Shown here piece after piece: positions 7,446-14,655 of a stretch of DNA of 14,655 nucleotides (positions are counted from its first letter, which is position 1; each line of letters begins with the position of its first letter). Under the pieces are notes generated by a model. That model had not been told where the DNA came from. It worked only from the letters and a program-made list of their open reading frames with translations, and searched no databases. Source of the DNA: an uncultured Planctomycetaceae bacterium (lineage in GTDB: Bacteria; Planctomycetota; Planctomycetia; Pirellulales; UBA1268); assembly GCA_903885855.1 (NCBI GenBank), contig CAISKG010000074.1, positions 1 to 14,655 on the forward strand. Reading direction: 5' to 3'. Position numbers and translations under genes: made by a program.

Positions 7446-8578
7446 TCGCCCCGCCGTCCCACCTGGCCCCCCTGCCGCGCGATCCGTCGCCGGGCATCGG
7501 CTGCGTGGGGGCGGGATTCATCATGGCCGACTGCCACCTCGTGGCGTACGCCGCGGCCGGCTTCCGGCCGGTGGCGATCACCGCGCCGCGCCCGCAGGCG
7601 GCCGCGGCGGTGGCCGCGCGTCACGGCATCGGCCGCGTCTGGCCCGACTGGCGCCGGCTGGCGGCCGATCCCGGGGTTGAGGTGGTCGACATCGCGGTGC
7701 CCCCCGACGTGCAGCCGGGGATCATCGAGGGGATCTGCGCGATGCGGACGCGCGGCGAGAGTCGGGTGCGCGGGATCCTGGCCCAGAAGCCGCTGGCCTG
7801 CGACCATCCCGGCGCGGTGCGGCTGGTGCGGCGCTGCCGCGAGGCCGGCGTGCGGCTGGTCGTCAACCAGAACATGCGCTACGACCACGCCGTGCGCGCC
7901 TGCGGCGACCTGCTGGCGCGGGGCATGCTCGGCGAGCCGGTGCTGGCGACGATCGACATGCGCGCCATCCCGCACTGGATGCCCTGGCAGGAGCGGCAGG
8001 GGTGGGTGACGCTGCGCATCATGTCGATCCACCACTTCGACACCTTCCGGGGCTGGTTCGGCACGCCGCGGCGCGTGTTCACGAGCGTGCGCACCGACCC
8101 GCGCACGCTCGAGCGCTTCCGGCACGACGACGGCATCTGCCTCTCGATCCTGGAATACGACTCGGGGCTGCGCTGCTCGACCCTCGAGGACGTCTGGGCG
8201 GGGCCGGCGCGCGAGGGGGCGGAGGCCGATTGTTTCGTGCGCTTCCGCGTGGAGGGGACGCGCGGGTTGGCCCTCGGCGAGGTGGGCTGGCCGAAGTACC
8301 CGGCGCGCACCCCGTCGACCCTCGACTGGACCACGGTCCACGCCGTCGACGGCGCGGCGGGCTGGCAGCGGCCGCGCTGGGAGGAGGCCTGGTTCCCCGA
8401 CGCCTTCGTGGGGCCGATGGCCGAGCTGCTCCGCGACCTCGAGGGCTCGGCGCCGGCGGTGGCCACGGGGGAGGATAATCTGGAGACGATGGCGCTGGTC
8501 GACGCCGCCTACCTGTCGGCGCGGGAGCACCGGGCGGTGGAGATCGCGGAGATCGTCGAGGCGTCGGGCACGGGGTGA
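7442..8578 (+). CDS. Gfo/Idh/MocA family NAD(P)-dependent oxidoreductase
   Basis: A 378-residue protein with a GTG start at 7442, chosen because GGGGAG at 7428-7433 precedes it and GTGA overlaps the dioxygenase stop. The Rossmann domain begins with GCVGAGFIM at 20-28. The family's EKP motif reads Q115-K116-P117, keeping the lysine and proline but changing the acidic residue. The second domain carries H197-H198-F-D200 (HxxD), the expected position of the catalytic histidine, and a typical beta-sheet half with the tail segment ATGEDNLETM. It probably oxidises or reduces a sugar, inositol-like or related alcohol with NAD(P) in the cytoplasm; no export signal is seen. The neighbouring PhyH enzyme suggests a shared substrate pathway, which is inference. 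It ends 3 bases before the cytochrome-DUF1549-DUF1553 gene. Confidence 0.9.
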   Translation: MIAPPSHLAPLPRDPSPGIGCVGAGFIMADCHLVAYAAAGFRPVAITAPRPQAAAAVAARHGIGRVWPDWRRLAADPGVEVVDIAVPPDVQPGIIEGICAMRTRGESRVRGILAQKPLACDHPGAVRLVRRCREAGVRLVVNQNMRYDHAVRACGDLLARGMLGEPVLATIDMRAIPHWMPWQERQGWVTLRIMSIHHFDTFRGWFGTPRRVFTSVRTDPRTLERFRHDDGICLSILEYDSGLRCSTLEDVWAGPAREGAEADCFVRFRVEGTRGLALGEVGWPKYPARTPSTLDWTTVHAVDGAAGWQRPRWEEAWFPDAFVGPMAELLRDLEGSAPAVATGEDNLETMALVDAAYLSAREHRAVEIAEIVEASGTG

Positions 8579-8581
8579 GCC

Positions 8582-10903
8582 ATGGGGCGCGGGGCGCTGG
8601 TCGCGATCGCCGTCGGATGGGCCGCGACCGCGGCGGCGGCGGAGCCACCCCCGCCCGGGGCCGTGCGGCAGCTGCTCGCGGCCCGCTGCTTCGCCTGCCA
8701 CGGTTTCGACGCCCGGGCCCGACAGGCGGGGCTGCGCCTCGACACCCCCGACGGCTTGCGGGCCAGGCTCGAGAGCGGCGCGGCGGCGGTGGTGCCGGGC
8801 GACCCGGGCTCGAGCGCGATCGTGGCGCGCGTCGCGGCCACGGGGCCGCAGCGCATGCCGCCCCCGGACGCGGGGCCGGCGCTCACCGAGGCGGAGCAGG
8901 AGTCGCTCCGTGCCTGGATCGTGGCCGGGGCGCCGGTCGAGCCGCACTGGGCCTTCCGGCCGCCGGCCGAGGTCGTCCCCCCGGAGGTGCCAGGCGCCCT
9001 CCACCCGATCGACCGCTTCCTCCGCGCCCGCCAGGCGGAGCGGGGCCTCGGGCCCGCCCCCGAGGCGGCGCCCGAGACGCTCCTGCGCCGCGCGAGCCTC
9101 GATCTGACCGGTCTGCCCCCCACGCCCGCCGAGATCGACCGCTTCCTGGCGGCCCGCGCGGGTGATCCCGAGGCCGCCTGGGCCGAGGCCGTCGACCGAC
9201 TCCTGGCGAGCCCCCACTACGGCGAGCGGCAGGCGCGCGGCTGGCTCGACATGGCGCGCTACGCCGACAGCAACGGCTACTCGATCGACGCCCCGCGCGA
9301 GATCTGGCCCTGGCGCGACTGGGTGGTGCGGGCCTTCAACGACGACATGCCCTTCGACGCCTTCACGGTGCGGCAGCTGGCCGGCGACCTCCTCCCCGGG
9401 GCCACCGCCGACGACCGCGTGGCCACCGGATTCCACCGCAACACGCCGACCAACGAGGAGGGGGGGATCGACAAGGAGCAGTTCCGCGTCGACGCGGTGT
9501 TCGACCGTGTGGCCACCACCGGCACGGTGTGGCTCGGCCTCACCATCGGCTGCGCGCAGTGCCACGACCACAAATACGATCCCGTCACGCAGGCCGACTA
9601 CTACCGGCTCTTCGCCTTCTTCAACGACCAGGCCGAGACGCGGCTCCGGGTCGGCGTGCCGGGGGCCGATCCGGCGCGATTGGCCGCCGAGCGCGACGCC
9701 GCGGGCGCGGCCGTCGAGGCGTACGTCGACGCGCGGCGCGCGGCCCTCGACGCCTGGGAGGCGGCCCTCAACGACGACGCCCGTGGCCTCCTCAACGCCG
9801 AGCAGCGCGCGGCGCTCGGCGTCGCGGCCGCCGGCCGCTCGCCCGACCAGCGCCGGCTCCTCTTCCAGGCCGGCCTGGGGGCCGGGGATCAGGAGTTCCG
9901 GCGCCTGAACGAGCGCTTCGTCGACCTCCGCTCCCGTGCCGAGTCGGGGCCGACGACGCTCGTCCTGGAGGAGCTGCCCCGGCCGCGCCGCACGACCCGC
10001 TTCGTGCAGGGGGATTTCACGCGCCCCGCCGAGGAGGTGGCCCCCGGCACCCCCGCCGTGCTCCCCGGGCTCGCGCCCGGCGCGGGCCGCCCCACGCGGC
10101 TCGACCTGGCGCGGTGGATCGCGTCGCCCGGGAATCCCCTCACGGCCCGCGTGGTCGTGAACCGCCTCTGGCAGCGGCTCTTCGGCCGCGGGCTGGTGGA
10201 GACCGACAGCGACTTCGGCCTCGCCGGCAGCCCGCCGAGCCACCCCGAGCTGCTCGACTGGCTCGCCGGGGAGTTCGTGCGCGGCGGGTGGAGCGTGAAG
10301 CGGCTCCACCGCCTCCTGCTCGCCTCGGCCGCCTACCGGCAGGAGTCGCTCGAGACGCCGCATCAGGCGGCCCTCGACCCGGCCAACGTGCTCGTGGCCC
10401 GGCAGCGGCGCCTGCGCCTCGACGCCGAGGCGGTGCGCGACGTGGCGCTGGTGGCCGCCGGCCGGCTGGAGCCGCGGCTCGGGGGGCCACCGGTCCACCC
10501 GCCGGTACCGGCGGGGACCACCGCCGTGGGGCAGGTGAAACGCGACTGGCCGACGAGCACCGGCCCCGACCGCTTCCGCCGCGGGCTCTACACCTTCCTC
10601 TACCGGGCCTCGCCGCCGCCGGCGCTGGCGCTGTTCGACGCACCGGACGGCTCCCAGTCGTGCACGCGCCGGCACCGCAGCAACACGCCGCTGCAGGCGC
10701 TGGTGCTCCTCAACGACGCGGCCTTCGTGGAGCTGGCCGGGGCCCTCGGGTCGATCGTGCGGGCCGAGGGCCCGCAGGCCGCGTTCCGCCGCTGCACCGG
10801 CCGCCTCCCCGACGCCGAGGAGGCCGCGATCCTCGCCGCGCTCGACGCCGACGACTGCGCGCGGGTGCTCTTGAACCTCGACGAGACGGTGACGCGCGAA
10901 TGA
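8582..10903 (+). CDS. Planctomycete cytochrome c / DUF1549 / DUF1553 protein
   Basis: A 773-residue exported protein. Residues 1-20 form a signal peptide ending AAAA-E. A planctomycete-type cytochrome c domain follows at about 21-115, with heme site C36-F-A-C39-H40 and a likely axial methionine M92 in QRMPPP. DUF1549 spans about 141-350 and contains a second CxxCH, C324-A-Q-C327-H328, followed by DHKYDP. After a variable linker, DUF1553 runs from about 505 to the end, with VNRLWQRLFGRGLVE and SHPELLDWLAGEF, closing on NLDETVTRE. The protein should sit outside the cytoplasmic membrane and carry at least one covalent heme; its reaction is unknown. The stretch between GRLPDAEE and ARVLLNLDE is only about 12 residues, shorter than in relatives as I recall them. 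The gene overlaps its DUF1501 partner by 4 bases. Confidence 0.93.
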   Translation: MGRGALVAIAVGWAATAAAAEPPPPGAVRQLLAARCFACHGFDARARQAGLRLDTPDGLRARLESGAAAVVPGDPGSSAIVARVAATGPQRMPPPDAGPALTEAEQESLRAWIVAGAPVEPHWAFRPPAEVVPPEVPGALHPIDRFLRARQAERGLGPAPEAAPETLLRRASLDLTGLPPTPAEIDRFLAARAGDPEAAWAEAVDRLLASPHYGERQARGWLDMARYADSNGYSIDAPREIWPWRDWVVRAFNDDMPFDAFTVRQLAGDLLPGATADDRVATGFHRNTPTNEEGGIDKEQFRVDAVFDRVATTGTVWLGLTIGCAQCHDHKYDPVTQADYYRLFAFFNDQAETRLRVGVPGADPARLAAERDAAGAAVEAYVDARRAALDAWEAALNDDARGLLNAEQRAALGVAAAGRSPDQRRLLFQAGLGAGDQEFRRLNERFVDLRSRAESGPTTLVLEELPRPRRTTRFVQGDFTRPAEEVAPGTPAVLPGLAPGAGRPTRLDLARWIASPGNPLTARVVVNRLWQRLFGRGLVETDSDFGLAGSPPSHPELLDWLAGEFVRGGWSVKRLHRLLLASAAYRQESLETPHQAALDPANVLVARQRRLRLDAEAVRDVALVAAGRLEPRLGGPPVHPPVPAGTTAVGQVKRDWPTSTGPDRFRRGLYTFLYRASPPPALALFDAPDGSQSCTRRHRSNTPLQALVLLNDAAFVELAGALGSIVRAEGPQAAFRRCTGRLPDAEEAAILAALDADDCARVLLNLDETVTRE

Positions 10904-12330
10904 TCCCCGCCCGCCCCGACGACCTCCGCGAGCGCACGCGCCGCCACTTCTTCGCCGACTGCGGGGTGGGGGTGGGGGGGGCGGCGCTCCAGACGCTGCT
11001 CCTGGGCGACGCTCGCGCGGCCGGGGCCGCCGCGGCGCCCCACCATCCGGCGCGGGCCACGCGCGTGATCTACCTCTTCATGGCCGGCGGGCCGTCGCAG
11101 CTCGACCTCTTCGACCACAAGCCGGAGCTCGTGCGGCGCGACGGCCAGCCGATCCCGGAGAGCTTCCTGGCCGGCAAGCGCTTCGCCTTCATGAACGAGA
11201 GCCACCGCACCGAGCTGCTCGCCTCGCGGCGCGCCTTCGCGCGGACTCCGGGCTCCGGGATGTGGATCAGCGACCTCCTGCCGCACACCGCGGCGATCGC
11301 CGACCGGCTGGCCTTCGTCCGCACCTGCTCCACCGACCTCTTCAACCACGCCCCGGCCAAGCTCTTCATGAACACCGGCACGGGGCGCTTCGGGAGGCCG
11401 AGCATCGGTTCCTGGGTGACCTACGGACTGGGGAGCGAGGCCGAGGACCTGCCCGGGTTCGTCGTCCTCCAGAGCGGGCCGCGCGGGCCGCGCGGCGGCG
11501 CGGTGCTGTGGGGCGCCGGCATGCTGCCGAGCGCCTACCAGGGGGTGGCGCTGCGCACCGCCGGGGATCCGATTCCCGACCTCTCCTCCCCGGCGGGGGT
11601 CGGCGCGGCGCGGCAGCGCGGCGTGGTCGACGCCGTGAACCGCCTCAACCGGCGTCGGCTCGCCGTCACGGGCGACGGCGAGATCGCTGCCCGCATTTCG
11701 GCCTACGAGATGGCCTTCCGCATGCAGTCGAGCGCGCCGGAGCTGGTGGACATCGCCGGCGAGTCGGCCGAGACGCTCGCGCTCTACGGGATCCGCGAGC
11801 CCGGGGAGACGACCTTCGCCCGCAACTGCCTGCTGGCGCGGCGGCTGGTGGAGCGCGGCACCCGCTTCGTGCAGCTCTACCACACCAACTGGGACCACCA
11901 CGGCGGCCCGACGGAGAATCTCGAGACGCACCTCCCGGAGGTCTGCGGGCAGATCGACCGGGCCTGCGCGGGGCTCGTCGTCGACCTCGCCCGGCGCGGC
12001 CTCCTCGAGGACACGATCGTGGTCTGGGGAGGGGAGTTCGGGCGGACGCCGATGGGGGAGAAGCGCGAGAGCACCGGCCGCAACCACCACATCGACGCCT
12101 TCACGATGTGGTTCGCCGGCGGTGGCGTCCGTGCCGGGGCGGTCCACGGCACGACCGACGACTTCGGCTTCGGTGCCGCCGAGGGGGGCGTGCACGTGCG
12201 CGACGTCCACGCCACGCTCCTCCACCTCCTCGGCCTCGACCACGAGCGCCTGGCGGTGCGCTTCCAGGGGCTCGACGAGCGGCTCACCGGCGTGCAGCCG
12301 GCGCGGATCCTCGACTCGATCCTCGCCTGA
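10900..12330 (+). CDS. DUF1501 family protein with twin-arginine signal
   Basis: A 476-residue protein starting at ATG 10900, overlapping the DUF1553 stop as ATGA. The N-terminus has a twin-arginine signal (R14-R15-H-F-F) followed by a weakly hydrophobic Gly/Ala/Leu segment, so it is probably exported folded. The core begins with YLFMAGGPSQLDLFDHKPEL, then FEDL-type spacing to LPGFVVL, AYEMAFRMQ, RRLVERGTRFVQLYH, GGEFGRTP at 377-384, GRNHH at 393-397, WFAGGGVRAG, GTTDDFGF and HATLLHLLGLDHERL. In the other two DUF1501 proteins here the GRNHH position reads GRDH, so an Asp has become Asn395. The fold is alkaline phosphatase-like; the reaction is unknown. It is the last gene of the coupled run and faces a second DUF1501 gene 18 bases away. 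Confidence 0.94.
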   Translation: MIPARPDDLRERTRRHFFADCGVGVGGAALQTLLLGDARAAGAAAAPHHPARATRVIYLFMAGGPSQLDLFDHKPELVRRDGQPIPESFLAGKRFAFMNESHRTELLASRRAFARTPGSGMWISDLLPHTAAIADRLAFVRTCSTDLFNHAPAKLFMNTGTGRFGRPSIGSWVTYGLGSEAEDLPGFVVLQSGPRGPRGGAVLWGAGMLPSAYQGVALRTAGDPIPDLSSPAGVGAARQRGVVDAVNRLNRRRLAVTGDGEIAARISAYEMAFRMQSSAPELVDIAGESAETLALYGIREPGETTFARNCLLARRLVERGTRFVQLYHTNWDHHGGPTENLETHLPEVCGQIDRACAGLVVDLARRGLLEDTIVVWGGEFGRTPMGEKRESTGRNHHIDAFTMWFAGGGVRAGAVHGTTDDFGFGAAEGGVHVRDVHATLLHLLGLDHERLAVRFQGLDERLTGVQPARILDSILA

Positions 12331-12362
12331 CGGCCGGGCGCCCCGCGCTCAGGCGATGATCG
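12317..12362. repeat. Inverted repeat over the two convergent stop codons
   Basis: The arms 12317-12330 and 12349-12362 match in 13 of 14 positions as an inverted repeat, with an 18-base loop that is the whole intergenic space. Each arm is the 3' end of one DUF1501 gene, encoding Ile-Leu-Ala-stop on the + strand and Ile-Ile-Ala-stop on the - strand; the single mismatch is the Leu/Ile codon. Transcripts from either side could fold it, so it may act as a shared bidirectional terminator, but no T-run follows on either strand. Shared protein ancestry alone could also explain it. Confidence 0.6.
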
Positions 12363-13809
12363 CCTCGATGGGCCTGCCCATCTTGATCTCCAGCCGCTTG
12401 CGCCCCGGCACCTCCAACCGGCGGTGGTCGAGGCCGAGGAGGCGCAGGACCGTGGCGTGGACGTCGGTGACGTAGTGCCGGTCCTCGACGGCGTGGAAGC
12501 CGAGCTCGTCGGTGGCCCCGTGGACCATGCCCCCCCTCACGCCCCCGCCGGCGAGCCAGCAGGAGAAGCCGTAGGGGTGGTGGTCGCGGCCGGTGGAGCG
12601 CTCCGAGCCCGGGGTGCGCCCGAACTCGCTGGCGAAGACCACGATCGTCTCGTCGAGGAGGCCGCGGGCCGAGAGGTCGGCCAGCAGGCCGGCGACGGGG
12701 CGGTCGACCTGGGGGGCGAGCGTGCCGTGGTTGGCCTTCAGGTCGGCGTGGGCGTCCCAGCCGCCGCCGCCGCCGTTGCCGTGGTAGATCTGCACGAAGC
12801 GCACGCCGCGCTCGACGAGCCGCCGCGCCGCCAGGCAGCGCTCGCCGAAGGGGCGCGTGACGGCGTCGTCGAGGCCGTAGAGGGCGCGGGTGGCGGCGGT
12901 CTCGTCGCCCGAGCGCATCGCCTCGGGCACGCTGTCCTGCATCCGGAAGGCGAGCTCGTAGGCCTGGATCCGCGCGGCGAGCACGTCGTCGTCGGGATGG
13001 CCGCGGCGGGCGGCGTCGTTGAGCTCGCGGAGGAGGGCGAACTCCGCCGCCTGCTCCTCGCGGGCCACGTCGGGACCGGGACCGGCCCAGGGGAGCGGAT
13101 CGGCCGGATCGACGCGCAGCTGCACGCCGTCGTGGCGCGGGCCCAGATAGGCGGCCGAGTGGGCGCCGCGGCCGCCGCAGCAGACGTCGGGGCCGTCGCC
13201 GAGGACCACGAACGAGGGCAGGTCGTCGTTCTCGCTGGCCAGCCCCCAGTGGATCCACGACCCGATCGACGGGTGCCAGCCGTCGAACACGTGGTGGCCG
13301 GTGTTGAACTCGTACTGCGCGGCGTGGTCGTTGTCGGTGCACCACAGCGAGCGCACGAAGGCGATGTCGTCGGCGCGGGAGGCGATGCCCGGCCACCAGT
13401 CGGCGATCTCCACGCCGGCCTCGCCGTGGCGCGAGAAGCCCACCTGGAGCGGGAACACCGACTGCATCTGCTCGCGCGGCAGGCCGGCGAAGTCGCGGAC
13501 GTTGCGGCGGAAGTAGGGGCTCTCGGTGACGCCCGGCCCCCAGGGCGTTTCGGCGATCGTCTTCCCGGCGTAGCGCGTGAGGGCGGGCTTGGGATCCCAG
13601 CTCTCGAGGTGGCTCACGCCCCCGAGCATGAACAGCCAGATGACGTTGCGGGCCCGGGGGGGGAAGTGGGGGCGGCCGTCGGGGGCGGCCGTGGGCTCGC
13701 CGCCGAGGGAGACGCCGTCGCGCTCGAGCATGGCGCCGAGGGCCAGGCCGGCGAAGCCGAGTCCGGCGTCGGCGAGGAAGCCGCGGCGGGGGGCGGGGCG
13801 GATGGGCAT
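12349..13809 (-). CDS. DUF1501 family protein, second complete copy
   Basis: A 486-residue protein read leftward from ATG at 13807-13809 to TGA at 12349-12351. The N-terminus has PRRGFLADAG followed by a Gly/Leu/Ala-rich hydrophobic segment, a good twin-arginine signal for export. Family landmarks include VIWLFMLGGVSHLESWDPKP, LPSFVVLGDGP, YELAFRMQD, RRLVERGVRFVQIYHG, SEFGRTP at 394-400, GRDHH at 407-411, WLAGGGVRGG and HATVLRLLGLDHRRLE. It is more diverged from the 10900 copy than a recent duplicate would be: its glycine before EFGRTP is Ser394, and it has a CCGG insertion-like stretch after GDGPDV. The start lies 4 bases after the DUF1553 stop, without a recognisable ribosome binding site, so translation is probably coupled to that gene. 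Function unknown. Confidence 0.94.
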   Translation of the reverse strand: MPIRPAPRRGFLADAGLGFAGLALGAMLERDGVSLGGEPTAAPDGRPHFPPRARNVIWLFMLGGVSHLESWDPKPALTRYAGKTIAETPWGPGVTESPYFRRNVRDFAGLPREQMQSVFPLQVGFSRHGEAGVEIADWWPGIASRADDIAFVRSLWCTDNDHAAQYEFNTGHHVFDGWHPSIGSWIHWGLASENDDLPSFVVLGDGPDVCCGGRGAHSAAYLGPRHDGVQLRVDPADPLPWAGPGPDVAREEQAAEFALLRELNDAARRGHPDDDVLAARIQAYELAFRMQDSVPEAMRSGDETAATRALYGLDDAVTRPFGERCLAARRLVERGVRFVQIYHGNGGGGGWDAHADLKANHGTLAPQVDRPVAGLLADLSARGLLDETIVVFASEFGRTPGSERSTGRDHHPYGFSCWLAGGGVRGGMVHGATDELGFHAVEDRHYVTDVHATVLRLLGLDHRRLEVPGRKRLEIKMGRPIEAIIA

Positions 13810-13813
13810 GGGG

Positions 13814-14655
13814 CTACCGGACGGTGAGGAATTCGTTGGCGTTGACCAGCACGTGGACGAGGCTCTCGCCGGCGCGGATGGCGGGATCGGCGGCCGGGGC
13901 CAGCGCCGCGCGCGGACCGACCGCGAAGGGGGTCAGGCCCCCGGCGGCGTAGCGCGCGGCCTGGGAGGCGAGGAAGCGCCGGCAGGCGTCGCGCTCGGTC
14001 TCGGCGGGGGCCCGCCCCATCACCACGAGCCAGGCCTCCGCCACGAAGGCGTCGTCGCCGGCCCCCGCGGGGAGCCGGCCGCGCACGCGCGCCGCGATCC
14101 GCCGCGACTGCTCGAGCGCGAAGGCGCCGTTGGCCAGCGCCAGCGCCTGCTGGGGCACGACGCTCTCGCGCCGCTCGCTGCACTCCGCGGCGCTGGGGGC
14201 GTCGAAGGCCTCGAGGAGCGCCGCCCGGTCGTCGGGGGTGTGGCGGAGGTAGAGGCTGCGCCGCGGCGTGGTGTCGGCGGCGGCCGGGTCGATCTCCGGC
14301 CCGCCGCGCGACGGGTCGAGGATCCCGGCCAGGGCGAGCAGGCTGTCCCGCACCACCTCCGCCTCCAGTCGCCGCGGCGCCTGCCGCCACAGGAGAAAGT
14401 TCCCGGGATCGGCCGCGGCGCGCGGGTCGGCGCCGGAGTCGGGGGCGGAACGCATCCGGTAGGTGCGGCTGGTGAGAATGACGCGGTGGAGGTGCTTGAG
14501 GCTCCAGCCCGACTCGCGCAGCTCCACCGCCAGCCAGTCGAGGAGGCGGGGATGGGTCGGGCGGGCGCCGGCCAGACCGAAGTTGAACACGCTCGGCACG
14601 AGCCCCGCGCCGAAGTGGCGCTGCCAGACGTGGTTCGCCGCGACGCGGGCCACCA
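13814..14655 (-). CDS. DUF1553 family protein, 3' part (5' end outside window)
   Basis: The frame is open from the right edge to TAG at 13814-13816, giving about 279 C-terminal residues. A GTG at 14653-14651 could be read as a start, but the sequence there (VARVAANHVWQRHFG) is the middle of the DUF1553 motif, so the gene continues beyond the window. Further landmarks are GLVPSVFNFGLAGARPTHPRL (taken in two parts), SLKHLHRVILTSRTYR, RRLEAEVVRDSLL, PQQALALANGAF and the ending VNANEFLTVR. The missing part would be expected to hold DUF1549 and probably an N-terminal cytochrome or other secretion-linked domain. It is encoded 4 bases upstream of its DUF1501 partner, the usual arrangement. It shares motifs with the DUF1553 region of the 8582 protein but has a longer segment before the last motif. 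Confidence 0.93.
   Translation of the reverse strand, partial: VARVAANHVWQRHFGAGLVPSVFNFGLAGARPTHPRLLDWLAVELRESGWSLKHLHRVILTSRTYRMRSAPDSGADPRAAADPGNFLLWRQAPRRLEAEVVRDSLLALAGILDPSRGGPEIDPAAADTTPRRSLYLRHTPDDRAALLEAFDAPSAAECSERRESVVPQQALALANGAFALEQSRRIAARVRGRLPAGAGDDAFVAEAWLVVMGRAPAETERDACRRFLASQAARYAAGGLTPFAVGPRAALAPAADPAIRAGESLVHVLVNANEFLTVR

Noticed and set aside
8687..8701. CxxCH as a zinc site rather than heme
   Set aside because: The protein has a signal peptide, CFACH and a downstream Met in RMPP at the usual place for an axial ligand, which fits a planctomycete cytochrome c domain.
7274..10675. An open frame of over 1100 codons on the minus strand
   Set aside because: It lies antisense to three well-supported genes (PhyH, Gfo/Idh, cytochrome-DUF1553), its translation is rich in Arg, Gly, Ala and His without any recognisable domain, and long antisense frames are expected in very GC-rich coding DNA.
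12317..12362. Classical intrinsic terminator
   Set aside because: The stem is present but no T-run follows on either strand, so I list it as an inverted repeat and leave termination as a hypothesis.
12424..13827. A 467-codon plus-strand frame rich in Val, Gly, Ala and Glu
   Set aside because: It mirrors the minus-strand DUF1501 gene, whose motifs and twin-arginine signal are clear; the plus-strand translation has no family features.

Overview
The window is very GC-rich (roughly 70% or more by eye), almost entirely coding, and looks like chromosome from a planctomycete (phylum Planctomycetota, probably Pirellulales-like). The reasons are the protein families: three DUF1501 genes, two DUF1553 genes (one with an N-terminal planctomycete-type cytochrome c domain and DUF1549), a DUF1559 protein with a pseudopilin N-terminus and an H-x9-DG tail, and a PQQ-repeat protein opening with a WxQWRGP motif. 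These families are characteristically expanded in that phylum. I saw no rRNA, tRNA, CRISPR array, insertion sequence, integrase or phage gene.

Layout. (1) 1-879, +: the 3' part of a DUF1501 gene running in from the left. (2) 902-1774, +: DUF1559 pseudopilin-like protein with a GTG start and a clear ribosome binding site. (3) 1800-2831 and 2818-3843, +: an atypical NAD-binding epimerase-like protein and a dihydrodipicolinate-synthase-family protein, overlapping by 14 bases. (4) 3957-12330, +: six genes with gaps of at most 3 bases or 4-base overlaps. In order they are a secreted PQQ-type beta-propeller, a GAF-SpoIIE serine phosphatase, a PhyH-type Fe(II)/2-oxoglutarate dioxygenase, a Gfo/Idh/MocA oxidoreductase, a cytochrome-DUF1549-DUF1553 protein and a DUF1501 protein. 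(5) 12349-14655, -: a second DUF1553-DUF1501 pair reading toward the first, its DUF1553 gene cut by the right edge. Only 18 bases separate the two convergent DUF1501 stop codons.

How the genes may work together. DUF1553 and DUF1501 proteins are usually encoded as adjacent pairs and carry export signals, so they probably act together outside the cytoplasm; their biochemical function is not known to me. The epimerase-like/DHDPS-like pair and the PhyH/Gfo-Idh pair look like small-molecule (sugar, sugar-acid or related) metabolism. The phosphatase has all expected metal-binding acidic residues and is probably a cytoplasmic signalling output, but no partner kinase or anti-sigma antagonist is visible here. 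The tight spacing from 3957 to 12330 suggests one transcript.

I found no clear defence system, mobile element or biosynthetic cluster. The most interesting points are the six-gene coupled run that joins a signalling phosphatase to the cytochrome/DUF1501 pair, the convergent paralogous pairs whose stop regions form an inverted repeat, and the epimerase-like protein that lacks the SDR lysine.
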